NCBI RefSeq assembly: GCF_034932185.1
Contig: NZ_JAYGHW010000001.1
Coordinates: 1-64,000 of the forward strand
Length of the DNA: 64,000 nt
Direction of reading: 5' to 3'
From: Spirulina sp034932185
GTDB taxonomy: Bacteria > Cyanobacteriota > Cyanobacteriia > Cyanobacteriales > Spirulinaceae
Shown one piece after another: positions 1 through 8,330 of this stretch. The notes under the pieces were generated by a model that had not been told where the DNA came from, searched no databases, and saw only the letters and a list, made by a program, of their open reading frames with translations. The translations under genes and the position numbers were made by a program. How positions within the stretch are numbered: position 1 is the first letter of the stretch; every line of letters begins with the position of its first letter.

Positions 1-18
1 CTGGATTAGCCTGGGGGA

Positions 19-75
19 GAACTGGGGGGCGAACTGGGGGCGAACTGGGGGGCGAACTGGGGGCGAACTGGGGGC
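19..75. repeat. Tandem 11-12 bp minirepeat
   Basis: Five head-to-tail copies of GAACTGGGGGC or GAACTGGGGGGC lie just downstream of the first gene's stop codon. The copies differ only in having five or six G residues, which suggests slippage. The array may continue beyond the window edge. No function is evident. Confidence 0.85.
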
Positions 76-141
76 GAAAAATTTTTATGCCTCCGGCAGG
101 CTTACGCCAACGCCCCTATGCATGAAAATAGAGGGAGCAGA

Positions 142-2946
142 TTAGGGGCTGGCTGAGGGTTGCACAAGAGATTGCTTTAAAAGTTGCGTGGCAGTTTCCA
201 CGGTTAGGGGTTGGAAAAATAGGTAGCCTTGGCCATAGGGACAATCTAATTGACGGAGCATTTCCAGTTGCGGGATAGATTCAATGCCTTCGGCAATGAT
301 GCTGAGATTTAAGCCCTGAGCTAGGGAAATAATCGCCCGGACAATTTCCATATCTTCGCTATTTTGATCAATGTAATCAATAAAAGATTTATCAATTTTC
401 AAGACATCGAGAGGAAAGCGATGGAGATAACTCAGGGAACAATAACCCGTGCCAAAGTCATCAATGCAAATCTGAATTTTTTGCCCTCGTAACGCTTTTA
501 AAATCGCAATTGCTCCCTGGGGATCATCCATTAATGCCGTCTCCGTAATCTCTAACTTCAGGGTTTTTGGGTTCAGCCCCGTTTCCGCCAAAATTAAGGC
601 AATGCGATCGCTCAATTGGGGCTTTAATTGCCGACTGGACAAATTGACACTCATCGTCAAAGGATAACCCCGAAACTGCTCCTGCCACAGCCGCCCCTGG
701 ATACAGGCTTGGCGCAACACCCATTCTCCCAACGCCTCAATTTGTCCTCGCTCTTCGGCCAGGGGGATAAATTCCGAAGGGGATAGCCAACCAGCGGTGG
801 GATGTTGCCAGCGAATCAAGGCCTCAAAGCCAATTAAAGTTTGGGTTTGTAGGTTCATAATCGGCTGGTAATAGAGGCAAAGCTGATTCTGCTGAATCGC
901 ACTGCGTAAATCCGTATCCAATTGTTGGCGGCGGACAATGGCTTGGCGCATGAGGGGATCAAAACAGACCGCCCGGTTTTTGCCCTGCGCTTTAGCGCGG
1001 TACATGGCAATATCGGCATCTTGCAAGAGTTCTTCCGCCTGACGGTAATGGGGTTGGTGAGGCACAATGCCAATGCTGGCCCCGGTAAAGACGCGATGGC
1101 CAGCAATATCAAAGGGTTCAGCGAGAATCTTGAGGATTTTATTGGCTAAGGCGATCGCAGCGGCATTGGTTCCGAGGGGAGTGATTAAAATCGTGAACTC
1201 ATCCCCCCCCAAACGGGCGAGGGTATCGGTGGGGCGGAGACAGGTTTGTAAACGACGGGCGATCGCCACCAGCAACGCATCCCCCAACCAATGGCCCAAA
1301 CTATCATTGACCAACTTAAACCCATCGAGATCGAGAAACAACACCGCAAAGGCCGGTACATATTGCTGTTCTATCAGGCAATGGGTCACTTGTTTGAGGA
1401 AATAGGCCCGATTCCACAACCCCGTGAGGGCATCATGGGTGGCGTTGTAACGGAGATTTTCCTCCGCTAACTTACGACTGGTAATATCCACCACACAGCC
1501 CTCATAACGCACCAACGGCTGATTTTGGGTCATGGCCCCCAGCGGATCACAAATGCGCCGGGCATTTTCAGAAATCCAGATCACCCGACCATCACGGCGA
1601 TAAATTTGCGATTCAAACTCCTTCACCTCCCCGTGAATTTGTAACTGGAGGAGGAGTTTTTCGTAGCGTTCCGGTTGGACGTAGGGGGGAACGGGCTGTT
1701 GGGCTTGAATGGCTAAAAAGGAAGCGACGGATTCATAGCCATAGATTGCTGCCAGGGCGGGGTTAACGTTCAAATAATGGCCTTGGCTATCCAGTTGAAA
1801 AATGCCCTCAACGGCATTTTCAAAAATGCCGCGATACTTGGCTTCAGCGGCTTGGGATAGGGCTTCGGCTCGCTTGCGCTGAAAGACTCCCCCCAACTGC
1901 ATCGCCACCGAAGCCACCAACTCCACTAAGCGCGGTTCTTCTCGGTTGGCTGCGAGCATCGCAAATTCCAACACCGCCAACACCTGCCCCTCGGCAATAA
2001 TCGGCACTAATAGACAGGCGCGGATCTTTCCCGCAGTGGCGATCGCCTGATCACAAAGGGGGATGCTTTCACGGCTACCCCGACCCATTAACCCCGCCTC
2101 CGTCAACTGGGATAAATCGGGAATCCATTGGGGAAGCTGACTTTGCCACACTTGCCCCGGCAACCCTTCCCCCCAAGCAAAACGAGAGTCCTGACTCTCC
2201 TGCCAAAATTTGCTAAAACACTCTTGCTCCCCCCGATTGAGATGAGAATTGTAGTAACGAACGGGACTGATTTCTAAATGGGTTTGCTCATGATTGGGAA
2301 CCCACACTGCGCCAAATCCCCAGCCGGTGGCTTCACAAAGCAGCGCTAAAACTTCCCTAAGGGCTTGGTCAAAATCGATGGCGAGGCTGACGGATTGGGT
2401 GACACTGTGGAGGAGGTGGAGTTCTTCCTCGGCCCGTTGGCGCTCGGTGATGTCCATGCCCGCCAGAAAGCAGAATTCATAGGAGGTGCGATCGCGCCTC
2501 ACAATCGGCTTTGCTTGCCATTCCACCGTCAACACTTGGCCGCTGCGGGTAAGCAGTTGACTAATATGAATACTCAGCCCCAAAGAAGCATTAACCTGGA
2601 GGATAAAGTCGGTCATTTCCTCCCGATGATCTGGGGGAATACAAGCGTCAATAAAATCCGCCCCGAAGACTTCGGGCAACTGATAGCCCAGGGTGTTGAG
2701 CATAGCCCGATTCATCATGGCAATTTTGCCTGCCGGGGTGAGGGCCAGGAAAAAAGCGGGGTTGGCATCAAAGAGGGTTTGCACCCATTCGCTATCCCCC
2801 ACTAGGGGATTGGCAGCCTCCAAGGGCAGATCACGGCGTTGCCCTCTGGGCCAAGCTGCCCCGATCAGGATCCCCAGGCCAACCCCGGCGATCGCCCCCA
2901 GGAGCGGAAAAAGATTAATGGGCAAAGGCACAAACAGAGGCAACAT
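142..2946 (-). CDS. PAS/GAF sensor with GGDEF and EAL domains (c-di-GMP turnover)
   Basis: This 934-residue protein probably makes and/or breaks the second messenger cyclic di-GMP in response to a sensed signal. It begins with one hydrophobic segment (about residues 8-30). A PAS domain (about 50-170), a GAF domain (about 180-355) and a second PAS/PAC domain (about 370-500) follow. A GGDEF domain then carries an intact RLGGDEF active site, and a C-terminal EAL domain carries GFEALIRW and the later IDDFGTG motif. Both catalytic signatures look complete, so either activity is possible and the net direction cannot be told from sequence. It stands alone on the minus strand with a response regulator gene about 50 bp upstream. 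The ligand of the GAF and PAS domains is unknown. Confidence 0.93.
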   Translation of the reverse strand: MLPLFVPLPINLFPLLGAIAGVGLGILIGAAWPRGQRRDLPLEAANPLVGDSEWVQTLFDANPAFFLALTPAGKIAMMNRAMLNTLGYQLPEVFGADFIDACIPPDHREEMTDFILQVNASLGLSIHISQLLTRSGQVLTVEWQAKPIVRRDRTSYEFCFLAGMDITERQRAEEELHLLHSVTQSVSLAIDFDQALREVLALLCEATGWGFGAVWVPNHEQTHLEISPVRYYNSHLNRGEQECFSKFWQESQDSRFAWGEGLPGQVWQSQLPQWIPDLSQLTEAGLMGRGSRESIPLCDQAIATAGKIRACLLVPIIAEGQVLAVLEFAMLAANREEPRLVELVASVAMQLGGVFQRKRAEALSQAAEAKYRGIFENAVEGIFQLDSQGHYLNVNPALAAIYGYESVASFLAIQAQQPVPPYVQPERYEKLLLQLQIHGEVKEFESQIYRRDGRVIWISENARRICDPLGAMTQNQPLVRYEGCVVDITSRKLAEENLRYNATHDALTGLWNRAYFLKQVTHCLIEQQYVPAFAVLFLDLDGFKLVNDSLGHWLGDALLVAIARRLQTCLRPTDTLARLGGDEFTILITPLGTNAAAIALANKILKILAEPFDIAGHRVFTGASIGIVPHQPHYRQAEELLQDADIAMYRAKAQGKNRAVCFDPLMRQAIVRRQQLDTDLRSAIQQNQLCLYYQPIMNLQTQTLIGFEALIRWQHPTAGWLSPSEFIPLAEERGQIEALGEWVLRQACIQGRLWQEQFRGYPLTMSVNLSSRQLKPQLSDRIALILAETGLNPKTLKLEITETALMDDPQGAIAILKALRGQKIQICIDDFGTGYCSLSYLHRFPLDVLKIDKSFIDYIDQNSEDMEIVRAIISLAQGLNLSIIAEGIESIPQLEMLRQLDCPYGQGYLFFQPLTVETATQLLKQSLVQPSASP

Positions 2947-2997
2947 TGAGGCTGAATAGAGGGGTCACTCCCCCCATTATGAGGCCTCTCACCAAAA

Positions 2998-3672
2998 TCA
3001 CAGCCCTTCGCCGAAGCGGTAGCCCTTGCCATAGACGGTATGGATTAGGTTAGCCCCATCCCCCTGCTCAATTTTGCGCCGTAGCAGGCGCACCAAAGCG
3101 GCTAAAACATTGCTATTGGGGGGGGATTCTCTCCCCCAAAGGTGTTCTTGCAGTTGTTGATGGGTGAGGGTTTGGCCGGGATGTTGGAGAAAGTAGGCCA
3201 GGAGTTGGGCTTCTTTTTCCGAGAGTTCGATGGGGCAATCTCCCCGGTAGGCAAGGCGATTATCGGGGTCAAAGGCGAGATCTCCCCAGGTGAGTCGGGG
3301 GCTAGGTTGAAGGGGGAACCGCCGCAACAAGGCCCGCACCCTGGCAAGGAGTTCCCGCAGTTCAAAGGGTTTGACTAAATAGTCATCGGCTCCGGCATCT
3401 AAACCGAGGACGCGATCGTCCAGGGTATCTTTGGCGGTGAGGAAGAGAACGGGGGTTTGATCCCCCTGCGATCGCAATTCCCGGCAAATCTCCAACCCTG
3501 ATGGAGCCGGTAACATCCAATCCAAAATCAACAGTTGATAATCCCCCCTTTGGGCCAAAGCCAGCCCCGCCGCCCCCTGATGGGCCACATCCACACCATA
3601 GCCCTCCTGACGGAGTACCCGACTCAGGGGCGTGGTCAATTCCACCTCATCATCCACCAATAAAATCCGCAT
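2998..3672 (-). CDS. OmpR/PhoB-family response regulator (RppA-like)
   Basis: A two-domain transcription factor of 224 residues. The N-terminal receiver begins MRILLVDDE, has the phospho-acceptor Asp in LLILDWMLP and the conserved Lys in DDYLVKPFE. The C-terminal winged helix ends with the family signature TVYGKGYRF. A seven-residue upstream extension is open, but the start at 3672 puts the receiver at the usual N-terminus. The sequence resembles cyanobacterial RppA regulators. No histidine kinase lies next to it, so its partner is encoded elsewhere or is shared; the neighbouring GGDEF/EAL protein is not a kinase. Confidence 0.9.
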   Translation of the reverse strand: MRILLVDDEVELTTPLSRVLRQEGYGVDVAHQGAAGLALAQRGDYQLLILDWMLPAPSGLEICRELRSQGDQTPVLFLTAKDTLDDRVLGLDAGADDYLVKPFELRELLARVRALLRRFPLQPSPRLTWGDLAFDPDNRLAYRGDCPIELSEKEAQLLAYFLQHPGQTLTHQQLQEHLWGRESPPNSNVLAALVRLLRRKIEQGDGANLIHTVYGKGYRFGEGL

Positions 3673-3733
3673 CAAGGTTAAAAGAACGTGCAAACTTTAA
3701 ATTTAATCCTGCTCAATTTCTACAACACCAAAC

Positions 3734-3809
3734 CCGTAGGGGCGAAAAACCTTTCGCCCTCACCCATCAGGATCACCGTAGGGGCGAAAAACCTTTCGCC
3801 CTCACCCAT
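3734..3809. repeat. Two direct copies of a 34-bp palindromic repeat
   Basis: Two identical 34-bp units (3734-3767 and 3776-3809) are separated by 8 bp. Each contains the perfect 8-bp inverted repeat GGGCGAAA/TTTCGCCC around a four-base AACC loop, and would fold into a strong hairpin. Related palindromes occur at 12229, 20099 and 26213. It lies between two minus-strand genes and directly follows the stop of the upstream one, so it could also help end transcription. Confidence 0.85.
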
Positions 3810-3815
3810 GGGCGA

Positions 3816-4574
3816 TTAAAGGGTGGTGGGATCAATGCCCAATTCGCGCAACTTGGCCGCTAGCAGTTCCGCCCGTTGCTGTTGGAGATCGGCCCGTTGC
3901 TGTTCAAGATTAGCCCGCTCTCGTTCGAGGGCTTGATATTCACTCCCCCATAACAAAAGATTGCCCTTGCCATCCCACCACCGCAGCCAATAAATATCTT
4001 GATTCTGTCGTTCCCCCTGCCATAGCCCCAGGTAGAGCGCTAACTCCGGAATCCAGAACCGGCCCTCTGGGGTGGGGGTTTGCAGTTCGTAGCGGCCTTG
4101 GGTGAGACAGCGGACATCAAGGGTTAGCTCATAGGGGTTATAGGTGACGTAGGTCGGGACTTGGAGGACTTGCTCGTAAAAATAGAGCTTGCCATAGGGG
4201 GGCGTGGCGCGGACGGAAAGTTCCCCATTATCTTCCTGGGAGAGGAATTCCATCACAACGGCCACGCGATCGCCCTCCACACCAGGGGTATAGCTGCGCC
4301 GAATTTCACCGGGGGGGACGGGTTGGGCTTGGGGAACATAGAACCAATCCGGCGCTTTAACGGTGATATTGCGGTTAAGGGTGGCGACGAGGCCAAAGTT
4401 AGAGGCGATCAGCATTTCGGGGGTGAGCCGGCCAGCGCAGTCGAGGGCTTCGGTGAGGGCAGCGGCAAGCCAAGGCTGTTGAATATTTTCCACAGGATCA
4501 TCGGGAAGAACATAGTCCGGGGGTAAAGGTTCCCAAGTGACGGTAACGGCCGGGCGAGGGATTTGGGCAACCAT
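3816..4574 (-). CDS. Uma2 (DUF820) family protein with C-terminal coiled coil
   Basis: A 252-residue member of the Uma2 family, which has a PD-(D/E)XK nuclease-like fold and is greatly expanded in cyanobacteria. Visible family features are the APDWFYVP strand followed by VAVVMEFLS, and the YFYEQVLQVPTYVTYNP region. The last 45 residues are a Glu/Gln/Arg-rich heptad stretch (LERERANLEQQRADLQQQRA) ending in the common Uma2 tail AAKLRELGIDP. The function of most family members is unproven. A second, shorter Uma2 gene lies at 26300. Confidence 0.85.
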   Translation of the reverse strand: MVAQIPRPAVTVTWEPLPPDYVLPDDPVENIQQPWLAAALTEALDCAGRLTPEMLIASNFGLVATLNRNITVKAPDWFYVPQAQPVPPGEIRRSYTPGVEGDRVAVVMEFLSQEDNGELSVRATPPYGKLYFYEQVLQVPTYVTYNPYELTLDVRCLTQGRYELQTPTPEGRFWIPELALYLGLWQGERQNQDIYWLRWWDGKGNLLLWGSEYQALERERANLEQQRADLQQQRAELLAAKLRELGIDPTTL

Positions 4575-4728
4575 AGAGCAGTGAGTAAAACATCTAAACT
4601 GATTTTATCAGTGAGAAGTGAGGAGTAAGCGGGAAATCTCCATTTCCTCTATCCTCTCTTCTCTATCCTCTTTTCTTGATTAGAACTCAAGTGCTAATTT
4701 ATGGGGGTGAATATTGCCCCTTTGTTTT

Positions 4729-5817
4729 ATGAATCGATTGTGCCGGTTTGCGATCGCCAGCGATCTCCACATTGCCCTTCCCCATACCATTAGTCCTAAA
4801 CCCGGATTTCATCTGGTGGAAGTGAGTATTCCCGCCTTCGAGCAAGTTTTAGCCCATTTGGAGCAGTTGGATCTCGATTTTCTGCTCTTACCAGGGGATC
4901 TGACCCAGGATGGAGAATGGGATAACCACCGTTGGCTTTTGAATCGCCTGGAAAAACTCCCCTTTCCGACTTATGTTGTACCGGGAAATCATGATTTGAT
5001 TCACCCTTTGGGGGATGATGCAACCATAGGGATGGGAGATTTTGCCCCCCTTTATCAACGGTTTGGTTATGACAATCCCCAACAGCTTTACTATGGTTGT
5101 GAACTGGTGCCGGGGGTGCAATTAGTCGCCCTCAATTCCACTCAGTTTGATCCCGAAGGAAAACAATTGGGGTGTTTGGATGAAGCACAATGGCAATGGT
5201 TAGCAGCTTCTTTGCCGGAGTGGGGCGATCGCTTCGTCATCGTCATGATCCACCACAATGTTTTAGAACATTTGCCCCATCAAGCCACCCATCCCCTTGG
5301 CCGCCGCTATATGCTCAAGGATGCCGCCCGGTTGCGGGCATTGCTGCGGGCCAACGGCGTGCAACTGACCCTCACCGGCCATCTCCATATTCAAGATGTG
5401 GCCCAAACCGAAGGGTTAACGGAAATCCTCACCGGCTCCCTGGTGGGCTATCCCCACCCCTATCGGATTGTTGAATTATGGCAGGAACGGGAGCAAATTC
5501 GCCTCGATCTGAAAACCTATTGCGTTAAATCCCTCCCCGGTTGGGAAAACTTGCCAGAGTTATCGCGGGATTGGATTGCGGAACGCTCCTTCCCCTTTAT
5601 GTCCCGCTTGGTAATGGGGCCGCCCTTTTATTTGCAAGATGAGGCAGAAATTGCAGAAGCGGCCAAGGCACTGCGCTATTTTTGGCCAGATTTGGCCGCA
5701 GGGGATTGCACTTTAACATTCCCCCAACTTCCCCTAGAGATTCAAGCCCATTTAGAGACGTTTAATGCAACCGCAAAGATCGACAATCAAGCAATTTTCC
5801 GGTTTCAGTCCCCTTGA
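4729..5817 (+). CDS. Calcineurin-like metallophosphoesterase
   Basis: A 362-residue metal-dependent phosphoesterase of the Icc/CpdA-GpdQ type. The metal-binding blocks appear in order: SDLHIA near the N-terminus, LLPGDLTQDG, VPGNHD, the IHHN block and LTGHLH. These suit hydrolysis of a phosphodiester such as a cyclic nucleotide or glycerophosphodiester, but the substrate cannot be assigned. A TTG at 4714 would add five residues, and the ATG at 4729 is preferred. The last 110 residues, after the phosphoesterase core, form a less recognisable extension. It is followed on the same strand by an unknown membrane protein gene. Confidence 0.88.
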   Translation: MNRLCRFAIASDLHIALPHTISPKPGFHLVEVSIPAFEQVLAHLEQLDLDFLLLPGDLTQDGEWDNHRWLLNRLEKLPFPTYVVPGNHDLIHPLGDDATIGMGDFAPLYQRFGYDNPQQLYYGCELVPGVQLVALNSTQFDPEGKQLGCLDEAQWQWLAASLPEWGDRFVIVMIHHNVLEHLPHQATHPLGRRYMLKDAARLRALLRANGVQLTLTGHLHIQDVAQTEGLTEILTGSLVGYPHPYRIVELWQEREQIRLDLKTYCVKSLPGWENLPELSRDWIAERSFPFMSRLVMGPPFYLQDEAEIAEAAKALRYFWPDLAAGDCTLTFPQLPLEIQAHLETFNATAKIDNQAIFRFQSP

Positions 5818-5888
5818 ACCGGAAAGGGTCTAAAGACTCCCATTACAGATCCTGTGGGGGGGTCTTGCTGATTTTGCGCCCTGCTGCC

Positions 5889-7199
5889 ATGGATCACGCT
5901 CCCTGCCTCGTCTACCCTGCCTTAAACTTATTCCTCTACGATGGCCGTGACTCGACCAACGAAGGCCAACGGGATGGGTACGCTAACGCGGATCGCCAAG
6001 CCCTTGGCAATAAACAGCCGAAACGCTTGCGTCCCCCCCAAAATGGCTACCTTTATCAGCGCATTTTCCCCGATGCCTATGCTTTGCAAATTAATGGCAT
6101 GGATAGCGAAGATGCGGAATGGACGTATCAGGCCAAACCAATTGATTGTTTTGCAGGCATTAAAGCCCAATTGATCACCGAAAGTGCGATCGCCCCTGGG
6201 GAATGGGGGCGATCGTGGTTATTAGTGGGGCGGTTGGCGGCGGCGGATCAAAACCCAGAATATGTGGCTAAGGATTGCTACCATGCCCTTGCCCTCACCA
6301 GCGAACCGGATTGGTCTAAGGATCTGATTGGTCAAGGGCGGCTGATGGGGGCGAGTTTTTTTGAACTGTGGCGACCACCAGGGGGCGATGAATGCGCCAT
6401 GACCCATGGCTGCATGATCACAGATCACAAGAACTATTTCCACCTCTACATCTGTTTGTTCGATCCTGGAGCCAGCCTTAAACGCCTCGATAAGCTCTAC
6501 CACCACCTCCTCACCCTCGGCCTCTATCGCCACCGTGCCACTTGGGCCCATTGCCGCACCTTGGATTTAAAAACAACCCTCAACAACTATGGTCAAGAGG
6601 TGGAGAAAATTTGCCATCAGGTTAACCAACAAGTTCATCAGGAAAACCTTTCCCACCAACACCTTACCCATCTGCTCCGCCATAGCCTCATCCTCCTCTC
6701 CCAATATGGGGCAGCGTTACATCAATTCAACACCCACATTCACACCCTAGAGGGGGATCTCCAAAGCTATCAAGACCGCTGTCGTTTGGTGGCAAAACTC
6801 AATCATTCCCACAGCCTCAACCCCCATGAACCCGACGATAGCCAATACCTAGAACGGTTTAAAAATTTTGCCATTCGCCGTTACCTCCGCCCCATGCAGC
6901 GGGATTATCACCAACTGAGTCCAGGGTTACGCCAGTTAGAAGATGCCCTCCGGGTGATGACGGGGTTATTGCAAATTGAGCAATCCCGCCAACAGCAGGC
7001 TTTGGAGCGGGCCGTCGTGGCCACCAGTTTGGGCTTAGGGACGACAACGGTAGTAGGGACGGTGCTTGCACCGCCTCTATTGCTGCCGCGCTCTGGGGGA
7101 TTACCAGGGGAAATCGCCCTACCCCTGCTAATTTTCCTCAGTGCCTTGGCGGGCTTAGGGGTAGCCCGCTTTATGTGGCATCAATTGCCGAAGTCTTGA
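5889..7199 (+). CDS. Unrecognised protein with C-terminal membrane segments
   Basis: A 436-residue protein I do not recognise by family. The frame is open from 5814, but the upstream part overlaps the preceding stop and looks non-coding, so the ATG at 5889 (MDHAPCLVYPALNLFLYDG) is chosen. The first 200 residues look globular. The middle (about 220-370) is rich in His, Gln and Leu and is probably helical or coiled. The end holds two hydrophobic stretches (about 373-400 and 405-428), suggesting a hairpin anchor in the membrane with the bulk in the cytoplasm. Its position 71 bp after the metallophosphoesterase on the same strand suggests co-transcription. Confidence 0.75.
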   Translation: MDHAPCLVYPALNLFLYDGRDSTNEGQRDGYANADRQALGNKQPKRLRPPQNGYLYQRIFPDAYALQINGMDSEDAEWTYQAKPIDCFAGIKAQLITESAIAPGEWGRSWLLVGRLAAADQNPEYVAKDCYHALALTSEPDWSKDLIGQGRLMGASFFELWRPPGGDECAMTHGCMITDHKNYFHLYICLFDPGASLKRLDKLYHHLLTLGLYRHRATWAHCRTLDLKTTLNNYGQEVEKICHQVNQQVHQENLSHQHLTHLLRHSLILLSQYGAALHQFNTHIHTLEGDLQSYQDRCRLVAKLNHSHSLNPHEPDDSQYLERFKNFAIRRYLRPMQRDYHQLSPGLRQLEDALRVMTGLLQIEQSRQQQALERAVVATSLGLGTTTVVGTVLAPPLLLPRSGGLPGEIALPLLIFLSALAGLGVARFMWHQLPKS

Positions 7200-7218
7200 A
7201 GGCATTCCTGTGCTTTAA

Positions 7219-7355
7219 GGTGCGTCAGATCAATGAATCCATAGAGCAAAAGAGCGGCTTCATCTTCGCCTAGAAATCCACCTATCGGAAGTTCTGAAAT
7301 CCCTCCGGGGAATCCCCGTCTCTTTAGAGCGGGGAGTAGTCAAGGCTGACGCACC
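7219..7355. mobile_element. MITE-like element with 10-bp terminal inverted repeats
   Basis: The element is bounded by GGTGCGTCAG (7219-7228) and its exact reverse complement CTGACGCACC (7346-7355), 137 bp in all. It has no open frame for a transposase. The left 40 bp match, in reverse complement, a solo fragment at 29298-29339. The centre holds an unrelated reRNA-like block (7264-7343), so the locus looks nested, with an IS200/IS605-type end inserted into an older palindromic element. Confidence 0.65.
7264..7343 (+). ncRNA. Solo reRNA/omegaRNA-like 3' scaffold (no tnpB)
   Basis: This 80-bp block matches the right end of the IS200/IS605-type remnant at 44788-44868. It contains a bulged hairpin (CCCCG-T-CTCT, TT loop, AGAG-CGGGG, 7314-7334) followed by GAGTAGTCAA. 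Known TnpB guide RNAs end in this way: a hairpin, a short G-rich linker and TCAA, with the guide immediately after. The bases that would act as guide are 7344-7359, GGCTGACGCACCCTTG. No TnpB gene is present in the window. Expression is unproven. Confidence 0.5.
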
Positions 7356-7409
7356 CTTGATTGCGCAACCTGCACAATGTCAGTTCTTGCTCAGGGTTGG
7401 GGGAAGAGG

Positions 7410-8087
7410 TTAGCCTAGGGCTTGTAAGAGTAAATCTGCCACTGCGCTACCGGATGCGGGGTTTTGACCTGTGACTAGACGTTGATCGGCGATCGCAAAT
7501 GAAGCCCAGGGCTGATCCGCCTTCTTATAGATAGCTCCCCGTGCTTTTAACTCAGTCTCGGTGAGAAAAGGCACGTATTGATCAAGCTCTGCTAATTTTT
7601 CTTCCTCATCGGAAAACCCGGTCACTTGCTTATCTTGAATCAGCAATGTGCCATCGGAAAGCTTGATATTGAGTAAACCCACAGCCCCATGGCAGACTGA
7701 GGAGACATAGCCCCCTTGTTCATAGATTTTGCGACTAATGGCCTGCAATTCTTCATTATCTGGGAAATCCCAAATCACGCCATGCCCCCCGGCAAAATAG
7801 ATGGCAATATAGTCATCTGGATTAACTTCGCTAGGTTTCAATGTTGCGCCGAGTTTACGCATAAACTCTTTATCCTGATACCATTGCCAATCAACGGCTT
7901 CAGCCATGGCTAAACTATGGGGATCGATGGGGGTATAGCCCCCTTCAGGACTAACATAATCTACCCCATAGCCCGCTGCTTCTACTTTCTTGACAAAATG
8001 GACGGCCTCCCCCAACCATAGGCCTGTAGCCCGCTCGAGGTTAGGGTATTTGGGAACGCTTGTCACGACAACCAGAATTTTCTTCAT
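7410..8087 (-). CDS. DJ-1/PfpI family protein (class I amidotransferase-like, Hsp31-like)
   Basis: A 225-residue DJ-1/PfpI superfamily protein. The N-terminal strand MKKILVVVTSVPKYP, the Glu in GLWLGEA, the GGHG turn and the nucleophile elbow SSVCHGAVGLL with its Cys-His pair match the Hsp31/glyoxalase III-like branch. Likely roles are cofactor-independent removal of methylglyoxal-type aldehydes or protein deglycation or chaperoning; the sequence does not discriminate. It is a complete single gene with no obvious operon partner. The next gene upstream, thiL, is more than 240 bp away. Confidence 0.85.
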   Translation of the reverse strand: MKKILVVVTSVPKYPNLERATGLWLGEAVHFVKKVEAAGYGVDYVSPEGGYTPIDPHSLAMAEAVDWQWYQDKEFMRKLGATLKPSEVNPDDYIAIYFAGGHGVIWDFPDNEELQAISRKIYEQGGYVSSVCHGAVGLLNIKLSDGTLLIQDKQVTGFSDEEEKLAELDQYVPFLTETELKARGAIYKKADQPWASFAIADQRLVTGQNPASGSAVADLLLQALG

Positions 8088-8268
8088 GATGCAAATTTTT
8101 TTTACACGGATTGAAACGCTTGCCTAACTGTAGATTTAGACTGCTTTTGTAGGATAACTCTTTTTCTTTAGAAATGGCTAAACACTGATCATTTTGGCCT
8201 CAGAAAGTGGGGGGGATGGGTTCACCCGAAATTATCGGAATCCAGAATGATTTGTGAAGCTTCCGACT

Positions 8269-8295
8269 CCCCTCTCCTCGCGTTTGGGAGAGGGG
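8269..8295. repeat. GC-rich palindrome downstream of thiL
   Basis: CCCCTCTCC (8269-8277) and its perfect complement GGAGAGGGG (8287-8295) form a 9-bp stem with a 9-base loop. It lies 36 bp beyond the thiL stop and could stop its transcription. No clear T-run follows on the thiL strand, so a dispersed palindromic repeat is equally likely. The rest of the 8088-8330 gap shows nothing recognisable. Confidence 0.55.
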
Positions 8296-8330
8296 TTGGG
8301 GGTGAGGGCTTATCTAGGATTGATGGAGGG

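Noticed and set aside
855..1405. Open frames on both strands inside the GGDEF/EAL gene
   Set aside because: They are out-of-frame shadows of a gene with full domain support.
2365..2959. Plus-strand open frames opposite the sensor gene
   Set aside because: Antisense shadows lacking any domain or start signal.
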